Shown here: positions 21,783-32,804 of the stretch, in pieces
How the letters are laid out: the number at the start of each line of letters is the position of its first letter
Numbering within the stretch: the first letter of the stretch is position 1
Source: Acorus gramineus
Taxonomy: Eukaryota; Streptophyta; Magnoliopsida; Acorales; Acoraceae
Assembly: GCA_030737835.1 (NCBI GenBank)
Contig: JAUJYN010000050.1
Coordinates: forward strand, 144,327-208,326
Length of the DNA stretch: 64,000 nt
Direction: 5' to 3'
Position numbers and translations under genes: made by a program
The notes under the pieces: generated by a model
Told to the model about the DNA's origin: nothing
What the model saw: the letters and a program-made list of their open reading frames with translations, nothing else
Databases searched by the model: none

Positions 21783-23645
21783 ATGACCTCGATTTTCCAC
21801 GACATGATGCACAAATTAATGGAAGTTTACGTGGATGACATCTTGGTCAAGTCTAAGACGCGGGAAGGTCATGCAGAGACACTTGAAAGGGTTCTACAGA
21901 GGTGTAAAAAATTCAGTTTGAAAATGAACCCTAAGAAGTGTAGGTTTGGAGTGTCATCTGGAAAGCTATTGGGATTCATGATAAGTAAGAGGGGGATTGA
22001 AGTCGATCCATCTAAAGCAAGAGCGATCGCTCAAATGCCCCCTCCGAAAAATTTGAAGGAGCTTAGGGGACTCATCGGTCGGCTGCAGTTTATTCGTCGA
22101 TTCATTTCACAGCATGCCGAACGGTGTAAACCCTTCTACAAGCTGTTAAAAGGAGGGACTGAATTCATTTGGGATGACAAGTGTCAACAAGCATTTGATG
22201 AACTTAAGAAATACTTACTCAGCCCCCCTGTTCTCTCAGCCCCTGTCCCTGGGCGTCCGCTACTTCTCTACCTGGCGGCCACTGAAGAAGCTGTTGGCGC
22301 GGTGCTCGCACAACACGATGAAGAAGGAAGGAAGGAAAAGGCTATCTATTATTTGAGCAAAACTCTGATTGAATATGAGCAGGCCTACCCACTCATGGAA
22401 AGGACATGTTTAGCGCTGGTATGGGCCTCTCAGAAATTACGCCACTATTTCCTTGCGCACCAAGTAAAGTATCTGGCAAAGATGGATCCGGTAAGGTATC
22501 TGTTTGAGAAGGCATCAGTGACTGGTCGGCTAGCTCGATGGCAGGTCCAACTAAATGAGTTTGACATCACGTATGTCACTCAAAAATCCATCAAGGGACA
22601 AGCCATCGCCGACCACCTTGCTCACCTCCCACTGCCGGATTATGAGCCTGTCAGGACGGATTTCCCTGACGAAGAGTTGTTTGCATTAGTTGAGGAAGAT
22701 GACCGCAAGACATGGACATTGTATTTTGATGGAGCGGTCAATCAGAAAGGAAGAGGAATTGGAATTGCCTTGCTCTCCCCTGAAGGTGTCATCATCCCGC
22801 GCGCTTTTCAACTTACTTTTAATGCTACTAACAATATTGCGGAGTATGAAGCATTGATTGCAGGTTTAAAGTCAGCCCTAGCTCTTGGAGTTCGTCATCT
22901 AAAGATTGTTGGAGATTCACTCTTAGTGATTCGCCAAACTTTGAAGAAGTGCCAGACGAGGGACCCGAAACTCAAGCCCTACAGAGAACTGACTATTATC
23001 CTGTTGCGCCAGTTTCAAGAAGTGATCCACATTTTCACACCTCGAGCCGGCAACATCCTCGCCGATGCCTTGGCTTCGTTGGCCTCCTCACTCACCCTCC
23101 CGATATCCAAAAAGGCGGAGACTGTCATCGTCCAAAGACTAGAAACTCCGGCCACTGACCTTCGAGACTGCAAGATTCAAGACCTAATGGAGCAGCAAGA
23201 GAAGAAAGATGAGATTCTTAAGTCTGTTGGGATTTCCGCAATAGATTTGGAGGAACCTGATGATGGAAATCCTTGGTTCTTCGACATCAAGAACTACCTT
23301 GAAGATGGCTCCTTTCCGGAGTACGCCACCAGTGATGATCGAAAAGCTGTTAAAAGAATGGCGACCAAATATTGTCTTCGAGGAGGCATTCTCTTTCGCA
23401 TGTCCTTCAATGGAGAGTTGTTGAGATGCTTGGAAGATGAAGAGGCATTCACTATTGTGAAAGAGGCACATTCCGGAGTTTGTGGAGGCCATGTGAATTC
23501 ACAGATGCTCGCAAAGAAAGTTCTAAGGATGGGTTACTATTGGCCCACAATGGAGGGGATTGCCACAAGTTCGTCAGACGGTGTGTTCAGTGCCAGACCC
23601 ATGCCAATAAGATCCATGCACCTGCCTCCGCATTGCATTCCATGA
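21783..23645 (+). pseudogene. pol: Tat Gypsy RT palm, RNase H, second RNase H, integrase zinc region
   Basis: The catalytic YVDDI box is at about 21828. RT thumb follows (LLGFMISKRGIEVDPSK), then a retroviral-type RNase H (LLLYLAATEEAVGAVLAQHD, AIYYLSKTL, YPLMERTCLAL, RLARW). A second, archaeal-like RNase H comes next (LYFDGAVNQKGRGIGIALLS, NNIAEYEALIAGL, VVGDS-like IVGDS and LADALASLAS). The frame ends just after the histidine part of the integrase zinc finger (HSGVCGGHV). A stop at about 21769 (TAG where CAG is expected) and a frameshift near 23560 disable it. Confidence 0.9.
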
Positions 23646-24535
23646 CCTCTCCTTGGCCTTTCTCCATGTGGGCTCTTGACATCATCGGCCCCTTTAGGGA
23701 TACAGTTGAAAACACCAGTCAGAAAGCCTTCATCCTCACTGCCACAGAATACTTCACCAAATGGGCCGAGGCTGAGTCGTACATAGTGATCAAGAGTTCT
23801 ACTCTTGTTCGCTTCGTTCGTACTCATATCCTCGCACGATTTGGCGCTCCGAAGGTAATCATTACTGACAATGGTCCTCAGTTCATTTCTCAGGAATTTC
23901 AAGACCTCTGCAACAAGCACCACATTGAGCTGCATCACTCCACCCCATATTATCCCCAAGGGAATGGACAAGCGGAGGCTACGAACAAGACTCTCCTGAA
24001 GATCATCAAAAAGACCGTGGAGACGCATAAGGCTACCGATTGGCCGGACAAGCTAGTTGATGCACTTTGGGCTTATCGCACCTCCATCAGGACCCCCACA
24101 GGTCAGACTCCTTACTCCCTTACTTTTGGGATGGAGGCGGTGGTTCCCTATGAAGTGCTTATCCCGTCTTTGAGAGTGGAGTTGGACAAGGATTTACAAC
24201 CCGAGGATAGGAGGGAAGCGCTCCTTCTACAACTTGAACTATTAGATGAGAAAAGGTTGCGAGCAGCCGAACACGCCCAAATTTACCAAAGGAGAATGTC
24301 CAGAGCCTTCCAGAAAAAGGTAATTGAAAGAAAGTTCCAAGTTGGGGAAATGGTGCTCAAGCAGCTCATGCCTTCTCGACAACCACACCCGAGAGGAAAA
24401 CTGCAACCAATTTGGGAAGGACCTTATGTAATCACCCATGCCTATTCCGGGAATGCTTATCGCTTGGTGAACGCCGAAGGGGACGAGGTCTCAGGTACAT
24501 GGAATGCACTGTATTTGAAAAAATTCTATGCTTAA
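23480..24535 (+). pseudogene. pol: Tat Gypsy integrase
   Basis: After the frameshift near 23560, the Cys pair of the zinc finger (CVQCQ) is followed by the DDE core: MWALDIIGPF with the first Asp, IITDNGPQFISQEF with the second, and YPQGNGQAEATNKTL with the Glu. A C-terminal strand-rich tail (FQVGEMVLKQ, GPYVITHAYSGNAYRLV) ends at a stop at 24535. It would join element DNA to host DNA. The core is intact; inactivity comes from frameshifts upstream. Confidence 0.9.
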
Positions 24536-25930
24536 TACTTGATGTTTGAGAAATTTTACCATTACTTACTGTGAATCCTAGTATCTATGCCTGATGATAT
24601 GATTTGATAGCCTTAAGGATAGCATGTGTTTTATATAGACTCATACTCACCGCTCTTACCACTGTCATCACACTTATACAGTTTAAGACCTGGTTCACTG
24701 ATGGATAAAAGATCGCCCACAACATTAGACTGGGGCAATTTGTAATTGTCATTCTTTTGTTTGTATTTTAACTCGTGTTGCCTATGATCCATGAAAATAC
24801 CTTAGTCTTGGCGCATGTCCCAAAAGAGCTGGCTCTGGCACTGTCGATGCTTCCAAGGAAAAGGTAAAAATAGAAATACCCTCCAAAATAGGGCAAGTTG
24901 GCCATTATAAAAAAAATAGTACAAAAAAAAGAGGATAAAGTGGGTATCCAATGCGGGCCTGCGTCCTCCACCCTTTAATAAAAAAAAAAAAAAAAAGCAG
25001 TAAAGAAGAAAGCTGGGGGGACCGAGTGACTTAGGACATGTGCTAGGACTGGGGCAATTTTTTAGTTGGTTCAAGGAGGACACTACTCTCACCCCCATTC
25101 ATTCACTTCCCCCCTTTTTGTGACAAGATATGAATTAAACCAGTTCTTTTGGGTCAAGTGAAATTTTCAGTCTAGAGGTGAGCCACTTCTTAAACTGCTA
25201 CCACACACTGCACATGAGTCTACTTAAAACCTTGTTCATCTAAAAGTCGGTCTTTGAATGTTATCCTGGCACATTTATGGAGTTCTCAGTACATTTTGGT
25301 AACATGATCAAGCATACAAGAACTTCCAGACTTGGGAACTATCCCCATCGACAAAACCACGCAAGGTATCCTTGATATGGCAAACAGTTGATCACCATGA
25401 GTCCTTTTAATAACTGGTAAGCATGTGAATAATCTCTCATTGCTGGCATCAAGGTCAAGATAGCACCATGCATCATCAGGTTTGTTTCTCCATAACCCAT
25501 TACCCCCAATTTTATCATTATTTGGGCCCTTGACAAATTAACAAGGAGAAATAAAAAAAAATGAGCATGGGCCCAAACGGAACAGATATGATCATTTGGT
25601 CTAGCCTCTTAAGTTGTTTTGTAGGGCCTAGGAGAAGCAAGAAGGGAACGGACGAATGAATGGTCATTAAACAAGTAGACAGAACTTGCGTGGTCCCCCT
25701 AGATGGATATCGATTCAAAAAGTTTCCGTATGGATCGTCGATAATCAAAACAAAGGCCATCTTGTAATTTTAAAAGGGGAGTATTGAAGTGTGAACATAT
25801 GCTTAATTGAGTGGGTATATCTACTTAGCTCTGTGTTTAATGTTGTTATACAGGGCCCAGAGGAAAGGAGAGCAGAACGAGAACAAAAAAAAAAAAAAAA
25901 AACTGGACGCATGCTTCTGGACGAATCTTG
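24536..25930 (+). other. 3' non-coding region of the Tat element
   Basis: No coding sequence is recognised. A-rich runs occur at 24907-24998 and near 25885. This long untranslated stretch lies between pol and the first minisatellite. Confidence 0.5.
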
Positions 25931-25936
25931 GTGCGA

Positions 25937-26356
25937 ACGTCGACTTAGACAATCCAGATGGTGAACGTCGATGGGGACGAACCTGGCGGTGAACGTCGAC
26001 TAAGACAACTCCTCGTGGAACGTCGACGGGGACAAGCCTGGCGATGAACGTCGACTAAGACAACTCCTCGTGGAACGTCAACGGGGACAAGCCTGGCGGT
26101 GAACGTCGACTGAGACAACTCTGCGTGGAACGTCGACAAAGACAACTCTGCGTGTAACGTCGACAAAGACAACTTTGCGTGGAACGTCGACAAAGACAAG
26201 CCTGGCGGTGAACGTCGACTGAGACAACTCTGCGTGGAACGTCGACAAAGACAACCCTGGTGTGAACGTCGACTTGGACAACCTTGCTTCTAAACGTCAA
26301 TGGGGACGATCCTGTTGATATACGTCGACAAAGACAACCCCATTGGAGGATCGTCG
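25937..26356. repeat. 27-28 bp minisatellite A in the Tat 3' region, about 15 copies
   Basis: The unit is GAACGTCGACAAAGACAACT followed by CTGCGTG or CTGGCGGT. GTCGAC is palindromic. The array lies just beyond the 3' end of the antisense gene. It shares CGTCGA, GACAA and period with array B at 30277-30675. Confidence 0.85.
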
Positions 26357-26645
26357 AGCCATCTTTCAGCAACAACTTTGCCTATCTATAATGTTCCCTG
26401 ATCACCCTGCAAATTCAACCCACCTGTCTATCCACATTCCATACACACATTCACAAAGCCAAAAAAAAAGAGAAAAGAGAGAGAGCATATGGCCCCTGCT
26501 ATTCACCATTTCAAACACATGGACCAGTCCATTCTATATCTCTAAATGTTAGTCAAAATCATTCACCCACTAGGAGGAGTAAGTCTGGGATGGGGTATGA
26601 GTTATAGCCCAAAGGAATCCAAAGGAGGAAGGAGAATCAAACCTA
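26357..26645 (-). other. Probable 3' untranslated region of the antisense gene
   Basis: There is no coding potential. It lies between the antisense stop (26646) and minisatellite A and is A/C-rich on the plus strand, pyrimidine/T-rich on the gene strand. Confidence 0.35.
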
Positions 26646-27548
26646 TTATTGGAAGCCACCACCCTGAACCAAAGGAGGATGAGGAGGTTGTCCTGGGGCG
26701 GTCTCACCTCCTTGAAAATCCCCTCTCGCTGGAGAAGGTCTCGAAGTGGCGGATCCTTCAACCATCGAGGGAAGACGAGGGGGGGCCATTGAGTAGGAAC
26801 GTGATGCACCGCTTCGAAAGGACACCGAGCCTGACAGCCCCGACATCTCGAGAAATTTAAGATCATCCTCTGTAAATACCCCTGCAGAGTTTATCTTCAT
26901 CCTCACAGTAGCCACAATAGACCGATACAAGCTCAATTCTTTGTTCCTCCTCTCGACCCGCTGCTGGGAAAGCCGGAGATCGTCTTCCATCTTGCGCTTA
27001 TTTTCTTCTGCTTTCTGCCTATCCTCCTCCGCCCTCTGTTGGAAGCATCTAAGATTCTCCTCCGCCCTCCGCCGGTCCTCCTCCGCTCTCTGTCTACCAT
27101 TTCTCTCACTCTCCAAAGAAGACTGAAGGGTATGGATGAACTCTCGCTGCAAACCTGAGGATGCCTCGAAGTCTGCTACTCTGGATTGCAAGTTGTCCCT
27201 CTCACGGGTCAAAGCAAGGACGTCATTCCTTGTCCTAAGAATCTCCCTCTGAAACTGCGCTGCCTCATTCTCTTGTCGGTCCCTAGCCTCTACAAGCTGC
27301 ATCCGAACATCCATCAACTCGTTTTGAGCCTCTTGCAGTTGACCCAACAGTACAAGTTCTTGACCCGAAGATGATGGTAACGATCCGGCAACTCGAGCTT
27401 GCTCTACTCCCTCAAGATGTGCCTCAAGATCTCCTATTCTCTGCAAGAGTCGCTGTTTCTCCACCTGGAGTTCACTCACCAATGAAGTTTGAACTGCAAG
27501 CTCCTCGCTCACAGTCTTAAGTCTCCGAGCAACGGCAGATCGCCCGCC
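26646..27548 (-). CDS. Antisense gene exon 5: long coiled coil
   Basis: This 300-residue open exon follows a TTTAATCAG acceptor. Heptad-rich sequence (VARRLKTVSEELAVQ, VEKQRLLQRIGDLEAHLEGV, AEEDRRRAEENLRCFQQRAE) covers roughly residues 1-210. A short conserved-looking patch (SLYRSIVATVRMKI and FTEDDLKFLEMSG) and a Pro/Gly/Ser-rich tail follow. It probably mediates oligomerisation. The tail repeats PPHPPLVQGGG-like residues before the stop at 26646-26648. Confidence 0.7.
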   Translation of the reverse strand, partial: GGRSAVARRLKTVSEELAVQTSLVSELQVEKQRLLQRIGDLEAHLEGVEQARVAGSLPSSSGQELVLLGQLQEAQNELMDVRMQLVEARDRQENEAAQFQREILRTRNDVLALTRERDNLQSRVADFEASSGLQREFIHTLQSSLESERNGRQRAEEDRRRAEENLRCFQQRAEEDRQKAEENKRKMEDDLRLSQQRVERRNKELSLYRSIVATVRMKINSAGVFTEDDLKFLEMSGLSGSVSFRSGASRSYSMAPPRLPSMVEGSATSRPSPARGDFQGGETAPGQPPHPPLVQGGGFQ

Positions 27549-27631
27549 CTGATTAAAGAGGATTTGAATAATCATTCTTTATGAGAAGCATTACGAAAGG
27601 AGCAAGTTTTGAAGGAAACAAACATGCCTAC

Positions 27632-29052
27632 CTCTATGTCAGGCATCAGTTCTTCGAATATCCCAAGATCCTTTGCATACTCCTTGCGATACCATTCCAT
27701 GTAGTCATCACTACTGTCAAGATCCGCCGGTGGTCTAACTGGGTGGCCTTTCTCTTCCCATAACTTCAAGTGTTCAGAAAAGTCATCCTCTGGAAAAAAG
27801 GCTCTTGGAATCCCTCGTAGAGTCAGACGAGGAGAAGTCGGAAGAGGACCAGGGATCCATTGGTGAAAGCCTAGCTGGCGTGCTACGCGACTAGCGCAGT
27901 GGTAGAGAACCTCATTAAAGAAAACAAGCCACGTATCGCAGACTAGTTCATCAGAATCTCCTCCACGTATGGCCTCCATGTCATCTGAAATAGTAACGAG
28001 CGCATGGGACACTAAGCTGAAAGAATGCACCCCTCAAGGAAAGTCTGATGAAGCAAGAGAACGTACTTTCTCCTCAGTCAGCAAGAGAAAATCCTCGCGG
28101 AGAAGAGCTAGAGTCCTACCATAATTTGCTTCTGGCGCAACCCACCGCATGGCACGAGGGAAAGATGGGTCACAAAGATCCATTGATTGTGGACGAGCAA
28201 TAGCAATATGCTCATACCCAAAGAGCTGTTGACCAAAAAGGACGATGAGAAAAATCAAGCACAAGTCCAAAGGTAGACAAATGCAGCACGGACACAAAAA
28301 AAAAGGGGGGGGGGGGCATCGAGCAAGTTATACCTGAAGAAATGCAATGAACCCACCGAGACTCTTGTCCTTTGCTCGTTGCTTCTTTCTTGATAGCTCA
28401 GCAAATAGATGAGCCAGCATCGCTGCTCCCCAAGCATAGTCTCCCATTTGCACCAGATCCTCCATAAGGTCAAGAAGTGTAAAGAAACTCGGTCCGAGGA
28501 ATTACAGAAGAGCACGCGCCCAAAGAAAAATAAATAGAAGGCCCTCAGTTCTCTTCGGGCTCGCACAGGATCGGCTACTGTCTTCCTTTGTTTCGTCATG
28601 AGGTCTCGGGCCACAAATCGCGCCTCCGTCTCTTTTGGCCGACGCAAGAGGAACCTCCCCAAGCCATATTGAGCAGCAAGACGCCCTAAAGGAATGCGGG
28701 TGAGAGTCTTCCCTCCATCAATGAAATCCCAAGCGCCAATTAACTCCCGAAATTTGCGACGGTAATTTCCAAGTGTCTTCCCTGTCACCGAGTAACCTGT
28801 AACCGGAAGACCGGTAATCCGGAGGACATCCTCCAATGTGGGCGTCACCGCGCCAGCCGGGAGGATGAAGGTGCAGCTCTTTGGATCCCATCTCTCACCT
28901 AAAGCCTCTATATATCCTCGGTCCACACTAAAAGGCTCAATCTGGAAGAAGGCCCGAAACCTGGCCCCGTCTACAAGCCCTTGCTCAACAGGCGCTAGGT
29001 CCTTATACCAGTTTCGCACGCCATGCCAAAAAGAGCACGATCTCAGCGGCCG
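27632..29052 (-). pseudogene. Antisense gene exons 2-4: plant mobile domain
   Basis: Exon 2 (29052-28334) begins in frame with exon 1 and carries the PMD hallmark ERWDPKSCTFILPAGAVTPT followed by LEDVLRITGLPVTG. After a frameshift near 28470 come DYAWGAAMLAHLF and GGFIAFLQ. Exon 3 (28225-28067) continues with LFGYEHIAIARP, another PMD hallmark. Exon 4 (27984-27632) starts MTWRPYVEEI and, after a frameshift near 27950, has SRVARQLGFHQWIPG. The motif order is that of the aminotransferase-like plant mobile domain (PF10536). Junctions match across every intron, the best evidence that the gene was once spliced and translated. Confidence 0.8.
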
Positions 29053-29158
29053 CTACAAGACAAAGGTAAGTAAAAAATTAAAAATAATGATTCCCTACTA
29101 ATACTTAATTTCTCCTTTCAGGAGTAATAAAAAACGGGGAGGGAGAATCATATTTTAC

Positions 29159-30103
29159 CAAGGCACGACGATAGGCACCCGCCACTTCCTCCTCATCGTC
29201 GCCCTCGCCGTCACCCCCCGCCTCCAAATCAAGCATGGCAACCCGTTCATCAGCCCCTCCAGCTTCATTAGGCTCATCAACCCCTGTGTTCGCACCCTCA
29301 GACTCGTCCGAGTCCGAACCACCCTCCGCAGCATCTTGCCCAAAGCCACCCACGCCCGCGACAACGCCCGCAAACACATCAATGCTTACGTTGCCTCCCT
29401 CGACCTCATCTATCTTTGTGCTTTCATCTGTGGATCTGTTAGTACCTATATTATCACCAGATTCTGCTGCAGTCGACTCATCCCATGATATCTCCTCCTC
29501 GGACCCATTAGTCTCCATATTCACCCTCGCCGCGACAATCCCCGCACTCACCGCTCCCGCCTCCACCCCTGACACTCCTCTCGTTGCCACATCATCGACA
29601 ACCCCCGAGACTCCCACTAGGTGCACGCCCGCATTACTCTCAGCCTCCATGCCCGCCCCCGCTTCGGGTATAACCGCTGCCCTCATCTCCCTTTTCCCCG
29701 CGTCCGCACCCGTCACCCCCATGCGTGCGCCTGCTGCCCCCGATGTTTCGCCGCCCTCCGCAACCGCTGTGTCGCCTCCTACTGCCTCCCCCATCACCGT
29801 CATCAGCCTTGTTTCCACTATCGCCGTCATAGTGGTCTCAGGGTCCCTCTCGAGCATTTCACCAAACACCTCTCGTGCACCCTCCGTTCCTTCTTCTCCA
29901 ACACCACCCCGGCCCCCACCGCTGCTGCCCATGGCCTCCGGCGCGGCTGAACTTGCTTCCATGATCCCTGCCACCACACCCCTCACCTTCGGAACATCAA
30001 GGGCCGCCTTCGGATCATTATTGCTTTCCCCATGTTGCCCCACCGAACCACCCGCGGAAGTCTTCCGCCGTTTTCGCTCCAAGCGCTCGGTCCTCGGCGG
30101 CAT
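29159..30103 (-). CDS. Antisense gene exon 1: acidic, low-complexity N-terminus
   Basis: ATG at 30103 gives MPPRTERLERKRRK, a basic patch that could be a nuclear localisation signal. About 300 residues rich in Gly, Ala, Glu, Asp, Ser and Thr follow, with no recognisable fold. The exon ends GCCTTG before GTAAAA. It is fully open over 315 codons, unusual for a repeat-rich decayed element. The plus-strand frame over the same bases is a shadow. Confidence 0.6.
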
Positions 30104-30276
30104 CTCAATCGCGTTTTGAATAGGTGAGGAAGATGAAGGGGGTCTGTCCAAAAAAAAAATGGATTCGGGGAGGATGAATTAAAGCCTAGAGTTGATGACG
30201 CCCCGACGACGGGTTGAACGAGCGGATAAGTGTTCTTTCACGTTTTATGTGAGTCAAAACCCATCTCAGGCAATCC

Positions 30277-30675
30277 CCCCTGGTCCGTCGAGCTCGACAA
30301 CCCCCCGTGGATCGTCGAACTCGACAATCCACCCATGGTTAGCTGATCCTGACAACCCACCCGTAACTCGTCGAATTCGACAATCCACAAATAATTCGTC
30401 GCACTCGACAATCCCCCCTGGTTCGTCGAGATCGACAACCCCCCGTGGATCGTCGAACTCGACAATCTGCCCATGGTTAGCCGATCCCGACAACCCCCTG
30501 TAGTTCGTCGAACTCGACAATCCACCCATAGTTCGTCGAACCCGACAACCCCACTTTAATTCGTCGAACTCGACAATTCACTCATAGTTCGTCGATCCCG
30601 ACAACTCCCATATGGTTCGTCGAGACCGACAATCCCTTTTGGTTCATTAAACTTGACAACCCTTCCTGGTTCATC
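30277..30675. repeat. 28-bp minisatellite B in the Tat 3' region, about 14 copies
   Basis: The unit is GTTCGTCGAACTCGACAAYC followed by CACCCATA or CCCCTG. It lies just upstream of the antisense gene and is thus a candidate part of its promoter region. It is related to array A by period and by CGTCGA and GACAA. It is not a CRISPR: there are no unique spacers. Confidence 0.85.
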
Positions 30676-30689
30676 AAGCCCTATAGTTC

Positions 30690-31063
30690 ACCTCCAGTCT
30701 ATTGACCAGAAAGAACACCCTTTTTATCCCATTTGCCAATCCTGCACAAAAAAAAAAAAAGTATCTTTCTCTCTCTTTGGGTTTTGCAGGATCAATCTGA
30801 GCTTGAACACCTCAAGGCACGGCCGGCCGTGACCCTTGAGAGGAGAACCTGCGTCCCCCCGTTGAAGGCGAGTAATAAAAGAATATCCTCTTTTCTTGCT
30901 TTTGAGGAAAAGCAAGTGGCGATCACACCAACGTCCTTGGAAGCGGTCGGGCAACCTTGGATGATCCATCAAGTGGCGATTCGGAGCGCCGTGCGCGTAA
31001 CGGAACCAAACTTGAAGGAACCCGGATTCACGACCACGCCGCGTCAAAAATCCAACACCGACA
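30690..31063 (+). other. Possible LTR end and primer-site region of the Tat element
   Basis: AAAGCAAGTGGCGATCACACC at about 30912 and CAAGTGGCGATTCGGAGC at about 30969 resemble the TGGCGACTC primer binding sites (arginine tRNA type) of Tat elements. A short polypyrimidine stretch and GGGTTTTGCAGG come before. The segment ends abruptly at the truncated Tekay LTR. No second LTR copy is available to prove it. Confidence 0.3.
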
Positions 31064-32804
31064 GCATGCATAGGTCGGGCTTTCCTAGCATGATAACGGG
31101 GTGACATGATACACGGCTCATGCACAAATCCTAAGGGTGCAAGTCCCTAACATACAAGTCTAGGGTGGCATGCATTCTACACACACACATCATGCTTACA
31201 TGGATTTCAAAACAACAGTTAATACTAACTATGTGCCCCAGGGGAGGACAGTACACGCCCGAGGCATGTAGCGCCTCCCAAACTGGGTTGGGTTGTCCCA
31301 CTCACCGGAAATCGGGTCGACGCGCGACCGTCCGTCGAGATCTGCAAGACAGGGTATTAACTGGTGAGTATAAATCCACAATCACAACAAGAAGACTTAA
31401 AATACACAAATCCACAACCAAACACCCAACACTCGGGCAAACGTGCATACGACCCGTACGCAAGCTAGCCCGAGCACTCCGGCAACCACCCGCACGGCCA
31501 CCCGACCGCCCGGGTGCACCGCCGCGCCTCAGCCCACGCACCCCGCACCCCGCCGGGCCCCTGCCCGCCGCCTGGACATGCTGCCGCACCACCCGGGGCA
31601 CCGCGAGTCCACTGCGCCCAGCCGCAGCAGCCCGCGAGCGCCCCGCACGCCTCGCGCCACCTCGCCGCGCCCCGCGCGCACCACAGCCGCCTCGCCGGGC
31701 CCCGCGCGCACCACAGCCGCTGCCTCGCCGCTGCCCGCGCGCGCCACCCTGCACGACCTCCCGCACGCACTGCCCTCGGCCATCACCCCCAGCACCCGCA
31801 CGCCCAGCACCGCCAACCCGTCCAGCGCGCCCAGCACGCACTCCGCGCGCATCGCCGCCCGCACCCCTCCCCGCACCAGCCGCTTGACCAGCCCCTCGCG
31901 CTCAGCTCGCCACCAGCTCCTCGCACACAGCACCGAGCACACCCAGCACGACCAGCACGCACGCCCGCGCGCACGCACGCGCGCGTCCAGCCTGCGCGCT
32001 GCTTGAGCTGCTGCCGCTGCTGCCTACTGCCCGGAACAGAACCCCACTGCCCGAGCACCTCCACCACCCACCCAAAAGCCTCCGACGGCCTCCGACGGCC
32101 TCCGACCGCCCCCAACCACCTCCGACGGCCTCCCACAACCGCCGACCACCTCCCAAACTCAAAAACCCCCTCCTATCAAGCATCTAAGCATGAAAAAGAG
32201 GGAAAGAAAGCTTACCAAGGGGGAGGAAGAGGTGACCGGGTGCTCTCCGCGCACCGAAACCCTTCCCAAACGCCCTCTTATGCCCGGATCTAGCTCGGCC
32301 TTCGAAACGGCCCAAAACAGAGGAGAAAGGAGGGAGGATGGGGAGGCTAGGATCGCCGGAAACGGGATTTGAAGGCACCGGGGTGTAGATCGGGACCCGA
32401 TCTACACTTCTTAGGTTTTAGGTTTTGGGTTTGAGGGGTCTAAGGCCTTCAAAAGGGAGAAAAATGAGGGAGAGGAGAGAGGGAATGGTTGGTAGGGATG
32501 ATGAATAGTGATTTCGAAAATTAGATCTCACATATATATAGTACGCGACTTAAAAACCCAGATACGCCCCGGAACTGTGAAATTTCAAAAACGTTGCCGG
32601 AATTCGATGAAATTTTCATGAGTGGCTTAAAATGGCACCAGGACACATAATATGCAGTTAGATTTTCAATCGGAGTCCTCTAGCTCAGGACGATAGCTAA
32701 CAGTCCAAAATTTTGCGGTTCCGATCGAAAAATGCAAAAATTTTAAAAACTGCTAAAATGCTCCAATGGTTACCAACAGGCCAAAAAGTGACACATATAT
32801 AACA
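31064..32804 (-). mobile_element. Truncated Tekay-family LTR, reverse orientation
   Basis: The right end reads CACATATATAACA as in the solo LTR ending at 17540. The left end starts at GCATGCATAGGTC, matching about 15656 of that LTR, so about 1.2 kb of the U5 end is missing. The breakpoint shares GCATGCATAGG with the full-length LTR. It contains a GC island (about 31460-32000). GTTAC at 32805-32809 would be the surviving target duplication. Confidence 0.8.

Larger units (their letters stand above)
26646..30103 (-). pseudogene. Antisense five-exon gene: plant mobile domain plus coiled coil
   Basis: A spliced gene runs opposite to the retrotransposon. The exons I infer are 30103-29159, 29052-28334, 28225-28067, 27984-27632 and 27548-26646. 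Every intron starts GT and ends AG, and all sit between codons (phase 0). Exons 1, 3 and 5 are whole codons (945, 159 and 903 bases). Exons 2 and 4 are each one base short of a multiple of three (719 and 353), matching one frameshift seen in each. Total length is about 1026 codons. Order: acidic disordered N-terminus, plant mobile domain (PMD), long coiled coil. Extra sense or antisense ORFs are known in Tat-lineage elements. Function is unknown; PMD proteins of hosts act in silencing and genome maintenance. The two frameshifts suggest this copy is decaying. Confidence 0.75.
19245..31063 (+). mobile_element. Tat/Ogre-type Gypsy retrotransposon, 5'-truncated, with antisense gene
   Basis: Sense-strand domains in order are protease, G-patch, probable intron, RT, RNase H, a second RNase H, integrase and C-terminal tail, ending at 24535. 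A G-patch after protease and a duplicated RNase H are known marks of the Tat/Ogre clade. Gag and the 5' LTR are missing. Downstream of pol are 6.5 kb with two minisatellites and a spliced antisense gene. The right end meets a truncated Tekay LTR at 31064. No intact LTR pair is seen. Confidence 0.8.

Noticed and set aside
29235-30119. 294-codon plus-strand frame
   Set aside because: Shadow of antisense exon 1. The minus strand has splice signals that join in frame to a recognisable domain; this frame has none.
25937-30675. CRISPR-like arrays
   Set aside because: Units are contiguous tandem repeats without unique spacers, in a plant retrotransposon.
31165-32293. Long Pro/Arg/His-rich frames
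   Set aside because: Part of the truncated LTR GC island; composition artefact.
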